From: an uncultured Sutterella sp.
GTDB lineage: Bacteria > Pseudomonadota > Gammaproteobacteria > Burkholderiales > Burkholderiaceae_F
Reading direction: 5' to 3'
Assembly (NCBI GenBank): GCA_905212345.1
Contig: CAJMEC010000001.1
Span: forward strand, 1 to 64,000
Length of the DNA stretch: 64,000 nucleotides
The position numbers and the translations under genes are program-made. A model generated the notes under the pieces. The model did not search any database, had not been told where the DNA came from, and saw only the letters and a program-made list of their open reading frames with translations. Shown piece after piece: positions 38,609 to 48,274 of this stretch (its first letter is position 1; each line of letters opens with the position of its first letter).

Positions 38609-39727
38609 TTAGGTGCGCATCGGCATAACAACATACTTGAACGAAGAATTGTCAGGCATGGTGACTAGCATTGCACCCGTGTTGCTATGCAATGCAAATT
38701 GAACCTCTTCACTGCGTAAGTTATTCAAAACATCCTGCAAGTACAAAAGGTTGAAACCAATTTCGATATCAATGCCATTGTATTCAATGTCCAAGACGTC
38801 CTTTGCTTCTTCTTGATCAGAGTTGGTACTTTGAATTGTTAAGGTGTTGTTCTTAAGTTCCCACTTGACACCGCGAAGCTTGGCATTGGCCAAAATAGCA
38901 GTTCTCTTTAAGGCGCCTAGCAATACATCGCGTTTAATAACAAAGACATTGGTGTTATTAACCGGAATAACACGGTTGTAGTCCGGGAACTTTCCTTCCA
39001 CTAACTTGGAAGATAAAGTGATATTGCCCCAGGTAATTCGAATTTCTGCTTCAGAGACAGCAATAGTGATGGATTCATCGCTATCGGGAATCAAACGAAG
39101 CATTTCCAAGACTGTACGGCGAGGGACAATACATTGAATGTTTTGTGTCAATGCTGATTCTAATTTACCTTCACAGTAAGCCAAACGGTGACCATCAGTG
39201 GTAACTACACGAATAACATCACCCTCTACGGACAACAACATACCGTTTAAGAAATAACGAATATCCTGCTGGGCCATTGAAAAGTGAACCAACTGGAGAA
39301 GATGACGAATTTGGTTGGCTGGGATGGCAAAGCTTTGTGTAAATTGCGCCTCTGGACGATTCGGGAATTCGTCTGCCGGCAACGTGTTGAGCTTAAAAGT
39401 ACTCTTTCCCTGTTTGAGTTCAACAGTCGGGTCTGACTGACTGGGTTGAGACAGCGTTACTTCTGAGCCGTGATTAAGTGCGCTAATCAAGCTCTGTAAC
39501 TTAGCGGCATCCACTGTCACACTGATATCTGGTCCTTCTGCTCCAATATCGGCAAAGGTTTTGATTTCAATGTCTAAATCAGTTGCAGTAAAGTCAACGC
39601 GTGTGCCAACCTTAGAAATCAAAATATTGGACAAAATGGGCAGCGTTTGGCGTTGCTTTCCGACAATCCCACTGACAGCTTGAACCGGAGTTGCGAAAGC
39701 TTCTCGCGGGCTCTTGATGATTAGCAT
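38609..39727 (-). CDS. dnaN: DNA polymerase III sliding clamp (beta subunit)
   Basis: Ring-shaped processivity clamp. Three repeated clamp folds are visible. The N-terminus MLIIKSPREAFATPVQAVSGIVGKQ and the C-terminus AMLVTMPDNSSFKYVVMPMRT (M-P-M-R end) match the family; LPADEFPNRP (about 113-122) and VTTDGHRLAYCEG (about 175-187) are conserved blocks. 372 aa, close to the usual 366-370. It lies between dnaA and gyrB; the 115-base gap to dnaA contains an 8-bp inverted repeat (39785-39822). Confidence 0.98.
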   Translation of the reverse strand: MLIIKSPREAFATPVQAVSGIVGKQRQTLPILSNILISKVGTRVDFTATDLDIEIKTFADIGAEGPDISVTVDAAKLQSLISALNHGSEVTLSQPSQSDPTVELKQGKSTFKLNTLPADEFPNRPEAQFTQSFAIPANQIRHLLQLVHFSMAQQDIRYFLNGMLLSVEGDVIRVVTTDGHRLAYCEGKLESALTQNIQCIVPRRTVLEMLRLIPDSDESITIAVSEAEIRITWGNITLSSKLVEGKFPDYNRVIPVNNTNVFVIKRDVLLGALKRTAILANAKLRGVKWELKNNTLTIQSTNSDQEEAKDVLDIEYNGIDIEIGFNLLYLQDVLNNLRSEEVQFALHSNTGAMLVTMPDNSSFKYVVMPMRT

Positions 39728-39842
39728 TCCCTTATCCTTTTAAACAAGTAAACCATTTTCAACAGGCAAATCCCCTGCCGTTAACCTCCCAATTTTAGTG
39801 GATTTTGTAAGGATTTGGGAGGACGAAATTTCGCAATTCGTC

Positions 39843-41186
39843 TTAATTTTTAAGCATTTGTTCTAGAACGTGAATTTGGTAATTCAGATCTTTGTCCTTG
39901 GCACGAGCATCGGTAATTTTTTTAACACCGTGCAAAACCGTTGTATGGTCACGTTTTCCAAAACGCTCCCCTATTTCTGCCAAACTGTTTTTGGTCAATT
40001 CTTTGCAAAGATACATCGCAATTTGTCTGGGGACAGCCACTTTCTTAACACGGGTTTTGGAATACATTTCCGCTAGAGAAATCTTGAAGTATTCAGCCAC
40101 CATACCTTGAATGCGTTCAACGGTTAATTGAGCTGTTGAGGCAACGAGCATTCCTTGCAAAGCTTCTCTTGCTTTATCAACAGTAACCCGTCCTTCATTG
40201 TTGAACTTAGCAAAAGCGATGACAATGTTTAAAGCTCCCTCCAACTCTCTAACGTTGCTTTTGAGATGCCGAGCGATAAAGTAGGCAACATCATCGGGCA
40301 AGTCAAAGTGTTGAGCAAAGGATTTTTTCTGCAAAATAGCGACTCTAGTTTCTAATTCCGGGGGCTCCACTTCTACCGATAAGCCAGAAGTAAAGCGAGA
40401 AATCAGCCGTTCATCCATATCCTTCAGGCTTCTGGCGTAAGTGTCGCTTGTAAAAATGATTTGTTTACCATGGGGGACTAATTTTTCAAAAACTTCAAAA
40501 AGTTTTTGTTGAATTTGACGTTTGCCACCGAGGTATTGGATATCATCAATAAACAGAGCGTCCAAATTTTGATATTTATGATCAAACGGAGCGTAGTTAT
40601 TTTCCCTGACAGCAGTAGTGAAATCATTGATAAAAGTCTGAGTACCCACGCAAAGTACACGGGCTTCGGGATTGTTTTTCAACATTTGGTTCCCAACCGC
40701 GTGCATAAGGTGTGTTTTTCCTAAACCCACTCCCCCATATATAAAAAGCGGATTGTAATTTTTCCCTGGATTATCCCCTACACTTTTCGCGGCAACATAA
40801 GCTAGTTGATTGGATGAGCCGGCAACAAAGTTCTCAAACGTTTGTTGTGAGCGCAGACCACAAGCGTAGGCTTGTTCAGAAAGCGTTTCTTTAGTATTTT
40901 CTGCCGGCACTAAATCTAGTTGAGCTTGCGCTGGTTCCACCATTCCTTCTGTTTGGTGGTACTGAACAGTTACGGCATCATGGGCAATAGCTGATGCGAC
41001 CGAAGAGATCCTTGTACTGAAGTGGGTCTCAATCGTATCGATAGCTTGCAACGTTCTATGCCCTAAAATAAGGGTTCGATTTTTTTCATCCCAATTAATA
41101 CAGACGAGAGTCTTAATCCAGCGTTCAAAATCGTGTTGGTCAATAATATTGGCCAGCTGAATTAAACATTGTTCCCAGAAATTCAT
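39843..41186 (-). CDS. dnaA: Chromosomal replication initiator DnaA
   Basis: AAA+ initiator that binds TTATCCACA boxes and melts oriC. Domain I (1-85) begins FWEQCLIQLANIIDQHDFERWIKTL. A short domain II follows. The AAA+ domain carries FIYGGVGLGKTHLMHAVGN (Walker A, about 148-166), LFIDDIQYLGGK (Walker B, about 213) and the sensor-1 region IIFTSD. Domain IV has the DnaA signature with KRDHTTVLHGVKKI. 447 aa. A GGGAATAC/GTATTCCC hairpin sits about 55 bases upstream of its start, and one DnaA box lies about 350 bases upstream, fitting autoregulation. Confidence 0.98.
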   Translation of the reverse strand: MNFWEQCLIQLANIIDQHDFERWIKTLVCINWDEKNRTLILGHRTLQAIDTIETHFSTRISSVASAIAHDAVTVQYHQTEGMVEPAQAQLDLVPAENTKETLSEQAYACGLRSQQTFENFVAGSSNQLAYVAAKSVGDNPGKNYNPLFIYGGVGLGKTHLMHAVGNQMLKNNPEARVLCVGTQTFINDFTTAVRENNYAPFDHKYQNLDALFIDDIQYLGGKRQIQQKLFEVFEKLVPHGKQIIFTSDTYARSLKDMDERLISRFTSGLSVEVEPPELETRVAILQKKSFAQHFDLPDDVAYFIARHLKSNVRELEGALNIVIAFAKFNNEGRVTVDKAREALQGMLVASTAQLTVERIQGMVAEYFKISLAEMYSKTRVKKVAVPRQIAMYLCKELTKNSLAEIGERFGKRDHTTVLHGVKKITDARAKDKDLNYQIHVLEQMLKN

Positions 41187-41240
41187 AAAGACACTCCGAG
41201 CAATCTTTATATTTTTATAAACAAAGTAAGAATAACAACG

Positions 41241-41263
41241 GGGAATACTTCATCCGTATTCCC
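41241..41263 (-). promoter_or_regulatory. Hairpin in dnaA 5' leader
   Basis: Perfect 8-bp inverted repeat GGGAATAC / GTATTCCC with a 7-base spacer, 55 bases upstream of the dnaA start. It could fold in the mRNA or bind a dimeric regulator; no direct evidence for either. Confidence 0.4.
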
Positions 41264-41680
41264 TCACATATTCGTAGAGGCTTGAGAAAGTAAGAGCGCC
41301 CTACCAGTAGCCGTTGAAGCTAATGATTTAAAGATTCAGCGACTAGAAAATAGCCTTATAGTTTGTCATACAGACAAACATAATAAAAACAAAGGGTTAT
41401 AAATTGTTTTTATAATTAAAAAAAGATAATTTTCAGACGAAAAAGCCTCCCAAATGTAGGAAGCTTTGAGCCATTGTACCGATAAAAAAGAGCTCTGTTT
41501 TGTTGGTGGTGCTTAAAGAACAGGCAGTCAAATGTGGATAACTCAAAATATTTTTACAACTGTTAATAAAAACACTAGATGTTGGATAAAATTTTTTTTT
41601 ATCTAAACCTAGTGTTTTTCCTACTAACAAATTCCGATTCACTCGTTCTAGCGAAAAGATTCCCTAAGATATTAAAAAAC

Positions 41681-41710
41681 TTGACAAAAGATAGGTTTTT
41701 GATGTGTAAT
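41681..41710 (+). promoter_or_regulatory. Sigma-70-type promoter for rpmH-rnpA
   Basis: Perfect -35 TTGACA (41681-41686), 18-base spacer, -10 TGTAAT (41705-41710, one mismatch to TATAAT). This leaves a leader of about 120 bases before the rpmH start at 41839. Confidence 0.6.
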
Positions 41711-41838
41711 ACCGTGTTTTTCACGGATCTGAAACAACCAAGGCCGAAGTGAAAGGTCGGGGAGGGGTCTGTGTTCGGGATCCCAATAGTGATCTCTGTA
41801 AGATTTTTACTATCCAATATTTTTTAAGGATTGTCGTC

Positions 41839-41979
41839 ATGGCTACCAAACGTACTTATCAACCGTCTAAGGTCAAGCGTGCTCGTACGCATGGCTTCTT
41901 GGTTCGCAGTCGTACCAAGGGCGGTCGTCGTGTCTTGGCTGCTCGCCGCGCCAAGGGACGTCACGTTCTCGCTCTCTAA
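41839..41979 (+). CDS. rpmH: Ribosomal protein bL34
   Basis: Small basic protein of the 50S subunit. 46 aa, [20 protein letters not shown] followed by [20 protein letters not shown], the bL34 pattern with a short N-terminal extension over the E. coli form. The ATG at 41839 has AAGGA ten to fourteen bases upstream; a longer in-frame reading from 41749 is not family-like. First gene of rpmH-rnpA-yidD-yidC. Confidence 0.97.
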   Translation: MATKRTYQPSKVKRARTHGFLVRSRTKGGRRVLAARRAKGRHVLAL

Positions 41980-42008
41980 TTGTGAGAATCTCACGGCGGA
42001 AGTTGGCC

Positions 42009-42464
42009 GTGAATGCTACGGTAAATAAACCGAATGGGCTGCCTCGAAGTATCCGTTTGATAAAATCGGCGGAGTTCGGGGCGGTTTTGTCTGCAAACAA
42101 AACGAAATTAATCCGAAGTTATTCGGATTTTTTCACAATTAGTGCCTTAAAGACTGATCAAATCGGATTGGTCCGTTTTGGGTTTACCGTTGGTAAACAA
42201 AATGCTCATTTATCAGTTGAAAGGGCACTGGTGAAGCGGTTGTTGCGGGAAAAAGCCCGAACGAGTCGTCAAACACTTATTCAGGCGCTTTCAGATCGAC
42301 AATATGGTTTAGATATTAATTGCCGATTAAAGCGTAAATTGCCAGATTGCAGTCAAAAAGACTTAAGTAAGAAGGCAAGAAAAATTTTAATTCGAAACGA
42401 CATTGAAAAACTCTTTGGCTATTTTTTAGCCAAAGTGTCTGTCTCTTCGAGGGAATCAAAGTGA
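42009..42464 (+). CDS. rnpA: Ribonuclease P protein component, atypical signature
   Basis: Protein subunit of RNase P, which trims tRNA 5' ends. Position (rpmH-rnpA-yidD) and the blocks [19 protein letters not shown] and [29 protein letters not shown] support the call. The near-invariant RNRxKRxxRE signature is [10 protein letters not shown] here (bases 42222-42251), so the Asn and second Arg are lost. The C-terminal part after residue 90 is also unusual. I choose the GTG at 42009 with CGGAAG about eight bases before it; a GTG at 41982, right after rpmH, lacks a ribosome binding site and lies in the palindrome GTGAGAATCTCAC. 151 aa. Confidence 0.85.
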   Translation: MNATVNKPNGLPRSIRLIKSAEFGAVLSANKTKLIRSYSDFFTISALKTDQIGLVRFGFTVGKQNAHLSVERALVKRLLREKARTSRQTLIQALSDRQYGLDINCRLKRKLPDCSQKDLSKKARKILIRNDIEKLFGYFLAKVSVSSRESK

Positions 42465-42715
42465 AGGCCCCGAGATCCATACTGATTGCATGTATTCGGT
42501 TTTACCAACTCGTGCTATCACCTTGGATCGGCAGGGAGTGTCGGTTTTATCCGACGTGTTCACAGTACTCAATAGAGGCCATTGAACGTTTTGGAGTTTT
42601 AAAAGGAAGTTGGTTAATGGTGGCGAGGATTGTTCGTTGCAATCCTTTTGGGAGCTATGGTTACGATCCGGTGCCGGCGTCTTTTCAATGGTTTCCTTGG
42701 AGACACCGTAACTAA
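42461..42715 (+). CDS. yidD: Membrane protein insertion efficiency factor YidD
   Basis: Small membrane-associated helper of YidC-dependent insertion. 84 aa with the family core [34 protein letters not shown] (about 12-45), including the three conserved cysteines seen as C28, C34 and a later C59 in [17 protein letters not shown]. The GTG start overlaps the rnpA stop by four bases, so translation is coupled. yidC follows 36 bases on. Confidence 0.95.
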   Translation: MKAPRSILIACIRFYQLVLSPWIGRECRFYPTCSQYSIEAIERFGVLKGSWLMVARIVRCNPFGSYGYDPVPASFQWFPWRHRN

Positions 42716-42751
42716 TTTTTCATTACTTCAACGATAGATAAGAGAGTCCAT

Positions 42752-44461
42752 ATGGGACGCGAACTACAACGTGCTTTTTTGTGGATGATTTTTTTGTTGG
42801 CTCTTTTCATGCTTTGGGATGCATGGCAGGTGCGCAACGGTAATCCATCCTTCTTTGGAACTCCTGAAGCTGTTCAGGAACAAGTGGTTGAAAATACAAA
42901 CACTACGACAGTAGCAGGGGATGTAAAGGTTCCTGCTGACAGCAAAGCGGTTGCATCTGAAGTCAATGTGACGATTACCAAACCGGTAGTTGTAACCACA
43001 GATCTTTTCAAAATTACTTTTGATGCTAATGGCGCTTCAGTAGCTCGTGCAGAGTTATTACAGGAACGTCAAACGCCGGATTGGAAAACGCGGGGCTTAC
43101 CAGGCCTAATTTTGGGCGAGGAAGAGCAACAAGACGCTGGCAATGTGGTTTTGTTTGACACCTCTGCACAGCATGTTTATAAGGCTGAAACGGGTCTTGT
43201 TGGTGGCAACTTCCCGAACCATCGCACAGCTTTCCGTTTAATCAGTGATACGTTGGATATGAAAGATGGGCAGGATACTCTTAATGTGAGTTTCGCTGCT
43301 TCACAAGGCAACGTTGAATTAATTAAAACGTATGTATTCCATCGTGGACATTATGGTATTGATGTCAAGCACGAAGTGCGCAACAAGGGCAATGTAGCTA
43401 TTTCTCCGTCTGTTTATATGCAGTTGACACGTGACGACGGCAAAGTGGCTAGCGATAGCGCTTTCTATAACACGTTTACAGGTCCTGCTGCTTACACAGA
43501 AGCTGAAAAGTTCCAAAAGATTGATTTCGATTCCATTGCGGATAACGACACTGACCTTCCTTCTCAGTCGAATGAGGGGTGGATTGCCATGTTGCAACAT
43601 TATTTCTTAACAGCATGGGTCCCTCAGCAAGACACTAACCGTGAACTTTATACTCGTCAGCTTGATAAGCATCTTTATGCCATCGGTTCTATCGTTGCGG
43701 TGGGAGAAGTTGCTCCTGGAGCTGAAAAAGCGGTTGACAGCACCCTTTATGTTGGTCCTCAAGATCAACGCCGCTTAGAGTACATTGCCCCGAATCTCGA
43801 TTTGGTAGTGGATTACGGTTGGTTGACTTTCTTGGCTAAGCCGATTTATTGGTTATTGGCTTTCCTTCAAGGATTGGTCGGTAACTGGGGTTGGGCTATT
43901 GTTTTACTGACTGTGTTGGTTAAGGCAATTCTCTATCCGATTTCTGCTGCTGGATACAAGTCCATGGCTCGTATGCGTGATGTAGCTCCGCGTATGAAGG
44001 CTATTCAAGAAAAATATGGTAATGACAAGCAAGCCCTTAATCAGGCAATGATGGAACTGTATCGCCGTGAAAAGATCAATCCAGCAGGCGGTTGTTTCCC
44101 GATCTTGCTTCAAATTCCTGTTTTCTTGGCCTTGTATTGGGTGCTGTTGGCCACAGTGGAACTGCGCGGGGCCAGCTGGTTGCTTTGGGTCAATGATTTG
44201 GCAAGCCCGGATCCGTATTTGATTCTTCCTTTATTAATGGTTGCTACGATGATCATTCAGATGAAGATCAGTCCGCGTCCGACCGACCCGACTCAGGCTA
44301 AAGTTATGATGATTATGCCTGTTGTCTTTGGTGTGATGTTCTTCTTCTTTGCTTCTGGTTTGGTTCTGTACTGGTTGACAAATAACGTCTTGTCCATTTG
44401 GCAACAATGGTATGTCAATAAGCAGATTGAGAAGGAAAGAATCAAGAGAACAATCTCTTAA
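42752..44461 (+). CDS. yidC: Membrane protein insertase YidC
   Basis: Inner-membrane insertase. N-terminal anchor helix (about 7-22), a large periplasmic beta-domain (about 60-345), then the conserved insertase core from VVDYGWLTFLAKPIYWLL through WGWAIVLLTVLVKAILYPISAAGYKSMARM, the cytoplasmic hairpin and PAGGCFPILLQIPVFLALYWVL. The basic C-terminal tail ends KERIKRTIS. 569 aa is typical. Last gene of the rpmH cluster, followed by a strong terminator. Confidence 0.97.
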   Translation: MGRELQRAFLWMIFLLALFMLWDAWQVRNGNPSFFGTPEAVQEQVVENTNTTTVAGDVKVPADSKAVASEVNVTITKPVVVTTDLFKITFDANGASVARAELLQERQTPDWKTRGLPGLILGEEEQQDAGNVVLFDTSAQHVYKAETGLVGGNFPNHRTAFRLISDTLDMKDGQDTLNVSFAASQGNVELIKTYVFHRGHYGIDVKHEVRNKGNVAISPSVYMQLTRDDGKVASDSAFYNTFTGPAAYTEAEKFQKIDFDSIADNDTDLPSQSNEGWIAMLQHYFLTAWVPQQDTNRELYTRQLDKHLYAIGSIVAVGEVAPGAEKAVDSTLYVGPQDQRRLEYIAPNLDLVVDYGWLTFLAKPIYWLLAFLQGLVGNWGWAIVLLTVLVKAILYPISAAGYKSMARMRDVAPRMKAIQEKYGNDKQALNQAMMELYRREKINPAGGCFPILLQIPVFLALYWVLLATVELRGASWLLWVNDLASPDPYLILPLLMVATMIIQMKISPRPTDPTQAKVMMIMPVVFGVMFFFFASGLVLYWLTNNVLSIWQQWYVNKQIEKERIKRTIS

Positions 44462-44480
44462 AGATATGGTCTTTCAATGA

Positions 44481-44513
44481 TGAAAAAGAGGCTCGTGATG
44501 GGCCTCTTTTTCA
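44481..44513. terminator. Bidirectional terminator downstream of yidC
   Basis: Perfect 12-bp stem TGAAAAAGAGGC / GCCTCTTTTTCA with a 9-base loop and T-runs on both strands. The stop of the convergent small gene lies in its right arm. Confidence 0.88.
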
Positions 44514-44810
44514 TTGTCTTGATTGGCCAAAAAACACTAGTAGAGGCCACAGCCAAACAGAGACGAACCACAGTAACATAAACCTCAAAGAAAGCTGTTT
44601 TTTCTCAGATTTATACGTTTTGAAAAATATAGTAATAGCGCCTGAAATAACCCAAAGTAAAATTGCCCCATACACCATGACGCGTACCTCATAGCTATCA
44701 CCAATAAAAGAGGCGACGTAGGCAGAAACGGGTACCGATGCGGCAATAGCACAACAGGCTCCAATCAGAGCGTTGCCGAAAAAAGAGGATTCATTATCTT
44801 TGAGGGACAT
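44511..44810 (-). CDS. Small membrane protein of unknown function
   Basis: I do not recognise a family. 99 aa with three hydrophobic segments: about 13-35 (ALIGACCAIAASVPVSAYVASFI), 44-63 (VMVYGAILLWVISGAITIFF) and 75-94 (LRFMLLWFVSVWLWPLLVFF), with basic residues between the second and third. Membrane protein likely. The reading frame fills the gap between yidC and mnmE and ends within the shared terminator. I see no strong ribosome binding site. Real gene probable but not certain. Confidence 0.6.
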   Translation of the reverse strand: MSLKDNESSFFGNALIGACCAIAASVPVSAYVASFIGDSYEVRVMVYGAILLWVISGAITIFFKTYKSEKKQLSLRFMLLWFVSVWLWPLLVFFGQSRQ

Positions 44811-44918
44811 AGCTATTGGAAATTAATTACTCACAGCAAAAATTTAGCAAAATTTATTCTTGAGTTGAAAAAGAATAATAGTACGGTGCGATAATTACCC
44901 TTATTTTCAGAGGTTTAT

Positions 44919-46304
44919 ATGCCTATTTATTCTGATAAAGATCCTATTGTTGCGATTGCTACCGCTTCAGGCAGAGGTGGTGTTGGCATTGTCAGACTTT
45001 CGGCTGACGATAGCTTTATTGAAGGTTTTATCAAAGATTTTTTTGGTCCGTCCGAGCATTTTAAGGCCAGGTACGCTCATTACCGTCCGTTTAAAGATCG
45101 CGATGGAAATCAGATTGATGAAGGGTTAGCCCTATATTTTCCAGCACCTAAGTCTTACACAGGTGAGTCTGTATTAGAGCTACAAGCTCACGGTGGTCCT
45201 ATTATTTTGAAGTTGCTTCTTCAAGAGGTTTTGCGTGTCGGCAAAAACAAAGGATTACGTTTAGCAGAGCCTGGTGAATTTACTAAGAGAGCATTTTTAA
45301 ACGGACGAATTGATTTGTCACAGGCCGAAGCTGTTGCAGATCTGATTGATGCCACGACAGAGGGGGCTGCTCGGGCAGCATCTCGCTCATTAAGCGGAGC
45401 CTTTTCATCTTGTATTCACAAGGTGGGAGATAAAGTCATTGAACTACGGGCCTTAATAGAGGCTATTTTGGATTTTCCGGAGGAGGAAATTGACTTTATC
45501 CAAAGCACACAGGCTCGTGAACGTCTTTTTGGTATTACAAAAGAGTTTGAGGAGCTTATGCACCAATCACAGCAAGGTTCCATCCTTAGGGAGGGGGTAA
45601 CAGTTGTCTTGGTGGGAAGTCCCAATGTAGGGAAATCGAGTCTTATGAATCGGTTGAGTGGTTCAGATGTAGCTATTGTGACGGATGTAGCGGGTACCAC
45701 TAGGGATAAGATTGAGAATCAGATTTCAATTGAAGGAGTGGCTTTAAGACTGGTTGATACGGCTGGCGTGCGTGAAACAACGGATAAGGTTGAATCTATC
45801 GGCATTGAGAGAACTCTGCAAGCTGTAGAAGGCGCTGATATTGTGTTGCATCTAATTGATGCGACAAATGAAAATTCTGATGAAGAAGGGCAGAAGATAC
45901 TCAAACAAGTGATGCAGAGGGTTTCCGCTGGTGTGCCAGTGTTGCAGGTTTTCAATAAATGTGATTTAAATACTGAAATTAGTTGGAAAGGGGAGTGGAT
46001 TGGTATTTCCGCTAAAACGGGTGAAGGCATTCCTGAATTAAAACAAAAATTACTTAATCTTGTTGGTTGGGAAAATAAACCAGAATCAACATTTTTAGCA
46101 AGAGAACGGCATTTAGAAGCGCTTAAAGATGCTTATGAACATTTAAAATTAGCCAATCAATTTGTCAATCTTGAAAATCCCCCATTAGATTTATTGGCAG
46201 AAGAATTACGTCTTTGTAATGAATCGTTAGGGTTTATTCTTGGAGAAACAACTCCAGATGATTTATTGGGAATAATTTTTAGTCGATTTTGTATTGGTAA
46301 GTAA
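44919..46304 (+). CDS. mnmE: tRNA modification GTPase MnmE
   Basis: With MnmG, installs the 5-carboxymethylaminomethyl group on wobble uridine 34. N-terminal folate-binding domain (about 1-120), helical domain, and an inserted G domain with G1 GSPNVGKSSLMN (about 231-242), G3 DTAG and G4 NKCD. The C-terminus FCIGK holds the conserved cysteine. 461 aa. The ATG is at 44919; a weak promoter (TTGAAA at 44865, GATAAT at 44890, 19-base spacer) lies upstream. mnmG follows 59 bases on. Confidence 0.97.
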   Translation: MPIYSDKDPIVAIATASGRGGVGIVRLSADDSFIEGFIKDFFGPSEHFKARYAHYRPFKDRDGNQIDEGLALYFPAPKSYTGESVLELQAHGGPIILKLLLQEVLRVGKNKGLRLAEPGEFTKRAFLNGRIDLSQAEAVADLIDATTEGAARAASRSLSGAFSSCIHKVGDKVIELRALIEAILDFPEEEIDFIQSTQARERLFGITKEFEELMHQSQQGSILREGVTVVLVGSPNVGKSSLMNRLSGSDVAIVTDVAGTTRDKIENQISIEGVALRLVDTAGVRETTDKVESIGIERTLQAVEGADIVLHLIDATNENSDEEGQKILKQVMQRVSAGVPVLQVFNKCDLNTEISWKGEWIGISAKTGEGIPELKQKLLNLVGWENKPESTFLARERHLEALKDAYEHLKLANQFVNLENPPLDLLAEELRLCNESLGFILGETTPDDLLGIIFSRFCIGK

Positions 46305-46339
46305 TTGATTTTATTAAATAAACTGTATAAATAATAATC

Positions 46340-46355
46340 TGTTTCACGTGAAACG
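46340..46355. promoter_or_regulatory. parS site (ParB binding), upstream of mnmG
   Basis: TGTTTCACGTGAAACG: 15 of 16 positions match the general bacterial parS TGTTTCACGTGAAACA. It lies eight bases before the mnmG start, so it overlaps the mnmG leader. Confidence 0.9.
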
Positions 46356-46363
46356 AGGAAAAA

Positions 46364-48265
46364 ATGGATTATCCAGTTCGATTTGATGTAATTGTTGTCG
46401 GTTGTGGTCATGCTGGGGCTGAAGCATGTCTTGCTTCTGCAAGAATGGGTTGTAAGACCTTGCTGTTAACCCATAATGTTGAAACGATTGGACAGTTGTC
46501 CTGCAATCCATCTATAGGTGGAATTGGCAAAAGTCACTTAGTGAAAGAGGTTGATGCCATGGGTGGGGCTATGGCACAGGTGACGGATGAATCGGGAATT
46601 CAATTTCGAGTTTTAAATAGTTCAAAAGGTCCGGCTGTTAGGGCTACTAGAGCGCAAATTGACCGAGAGTTATATCGGGTTGCGATGAGAAAGACCATTG
46701 AGAAGCAAGAAAACTTATGGGTATATCAACAGGGTGTAGATGATCTTATTGTTGAAAATGGCAGGGCTGTTGGTGTAGTTACTCAGACAAACGTTCGTTT
46801 TTATTCTAAGGCGGTTGTTATAACTGCGGGAACATTTTTGCATGGCTTAATTCATATTGGTCTTGAACATTATCCAGCGGGTAGAGTTGGCGATCCGGCT
46901 AGTATTAAATTAGCTCAGCGCTTAATCGATTTAGGTCTTCCTAAGGGACGATTGAAAACGGGTACGCCGGCTCGAATAGATGGGAGAACAATCGATTTTT
47001 CTCGTTGTGAAAAACAATTGGGAGACTTGAATCCTATTCCTAGTTTCTCTTTGTTGGAACCACAAAACAATCATCCGCAACAAGTTCCGTGTTGGATTAC
47101 AAATACTAATATTAAGACACATGAAATAATTCGTGCGAACCTTGATCGCTCACCAATGTTCTCTGGAATAATTGAGGGAGTTGGCCCGCGTTATTGCCCA
47201 TCTATTGAAGATAAGGTTGTGCGTTTTGCTAGTAAGGATTCGCATCATGTATTTTTGGAACCTGAGGGATTGAATACTCATGTGTATTATCCAAATGGAA
47301 TTTCATCGAGCTTACCGTTTGACGTACAAATCGCTTTTATGCATACAATTCCTGGATTAGAAAATGCACATTTTATTCGTCCGGCTTATGCGATTGAATA
47401 TGACTACTATGATCCTAGAGAATTAAAAACTAGTTTAGAAACGAAAAGTATAGAAGGGCTATTTTTTGCAGGGCAAGTTAACGGTACAACGGGCTATGAA
47501 GAAGCGGCTGCACAGGGGCTTTTAGCGGGATTGAATGCTGCCTTGCAAGTTAAAGAGAAAGATCCTTGGGTGCCGAGAAGAGATCAAGCATATCTAGGTG
47601 TGATGGTTGATGACCTTATTACAAAAGGGGTTACAGAACCGTATCGCATGTTCACTTCAAGAGCTGAGTATAGATTGAGCTTGAGAGAAGATAATGCGGA
47701 TGAAAGATTAACTCAAATCGGTAGAAATTTGGGTCTTGTTGATGATATTAGATGGGAGTTTTTTAATAGAAAACAAGAAGCCATTGAAAAAGAATTGCAA
47801 CGATTGAGAAGCACTTGGGTTTATCCTTCTTTAATTACTGAGGAAGAGTCTGAACGAGTGTTAGGTACGAAGTTAGAGCGTGAATATTCGTTATTTAATT
47901 TATTATCTCGTCCTAATGTTTCACATGAAACACTTCAATCATTAAGAAAAAAAGATGGCGAATTGATCTCTAGTAACATAAATCTTACTGAATCTGAAGT
48001 TGAACAGATTGAAATTACTGCTAAATATTCTGGCTATATTAATCGTCAAAAAGAAGAAGTATCTAAGCTTCTTGAGCACGAAACAACAAAGATTCCTTCC
48101 AACTTTGATTACGATAAAGTCAAAGGTTTGTCCTTTGAGGTTCGGCAAAAATTAAAAGCTCATCGGCCCGAAACAATTGGACAAGCCGGTCGGATTAGTG
48201 GAGTAACGCCGGCAGCAATAAGTTTGCTTCTTATTTTTATTAAATCCTGTAAATGGATGGAATAA
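46364..48265 (+). CDS. mnmG: tRNA uridine-34 modification enzyme MnmG (GidA)
   Basis: FAD-dependent partner of MnmE. N-terminal dinucleotide fold [19 protein letters not shown] (about 11-29), then [22 protein letters not shown] (about 47-68), [11 protein letters not shown] [13 protein letters not shown], and the C-terminal helical MnmE-binding domain with [12 protein letters not shown] and [12 protein letters not shown]. 633 aa is typical. GAGGAAAAA precedes the ATG. A parS site lies immediately upstream and a second inside the coding sequence at 47917-47932. Confidence 0.97.
   Translation: MDYPVRFDVIVVGCGHAGAEACLASARMGCKTLLLTHNVETIGQLSCNPSIGGIGKSHLVKEVDAMGGAMAQVTDESGIQFRVLNSSKGPAVRATRAQIDRELYRVAMRKTIEKQENLWVYQQGVDDLIVENGRAVGVVTQTNVRFYSKAVVITAGTFLHGLIHIGLEHYPAGRVGDPASIKLAQRLIDLGLPKGRLKTGTPARIDGRTIDFSRCEKQLGDLNPIPSFSLLEPQNNHPQQVPCWITNTNIKTHEIIRANLDRSPMFSGIIEGVGPRYCPSIEDKVVRFASKDSHHVFLEPEGLNTHVYYPNGISSSLPFDVQIAFMHTIPGLENAHFIRPAYAIEYDYYDPRELKTSLETKSIEGLFFAGQVNGTTGYEEAAAQGLLAGLNAALQVKEKDPWVPRRDQAYLGVMVDDLITKGVTEPYRMFTSRAEYRLSLREDNADERLTQIGRNLGLVDDIRWEFFNRKQEAIEKELQRLRSTWVYPSLITEEESERVLGTKLEREYSLFNLLSRPNVSHETLQSLRKKDGELISSNINLTESEVEQIEITAKYSGYINRQKEEVSKLLEHETTKIPSNFDYDKVKGLSFEVRQKLKAHRPETIGQAGRISGVTPAAISLLLIFIKSCKWME
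47917..47932. promoter_or_regulatory. parS site inside mnmG
   Basis: TGTTTCACATGAAACA: one mismatch (central G to A) to the parS consensus. It is read through by mnmG as codons for N-V-S-H-E-T. Confidence 0.8.
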
Positions 48266-48274
48266 TTGGTGAAA

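Larger units (their letters stand above)
41187..41838. other. Intergenic region between divergent dnaA and rpmH
   Basis: 652 bases with no credible gene; short minus-strand frames here show no family resemblance. Contents: an inverted repeat at 41241-41263 in the dnaA leader, one exact DnaA box at 41533-41541 (minus strand), an rpmH promoter at 41681-41710, a small hairpin CCGTG/CACGG (41712-41726), and AT-rich tracts (41380-41430, 41580-41610). In Pseudomonas this gap holds oriC, but a single box here argues against that in this genome. Confidence 0.6.

Noticed and set aside
39785..39842. Inverted repeats between dnaA and dnaN as an intrinsic terminator
   Set aside because: 8-bp arms with a 22-base loop and no T-run in the dnaA direction; dnaA and dnaN are normally co-transcribed.
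41433..41817. Two overlapping short minus-strand frames between dnaA and rpmH
   Set aside because: No family similarity, and they run across the rpmH promoter; better read as non-coding.
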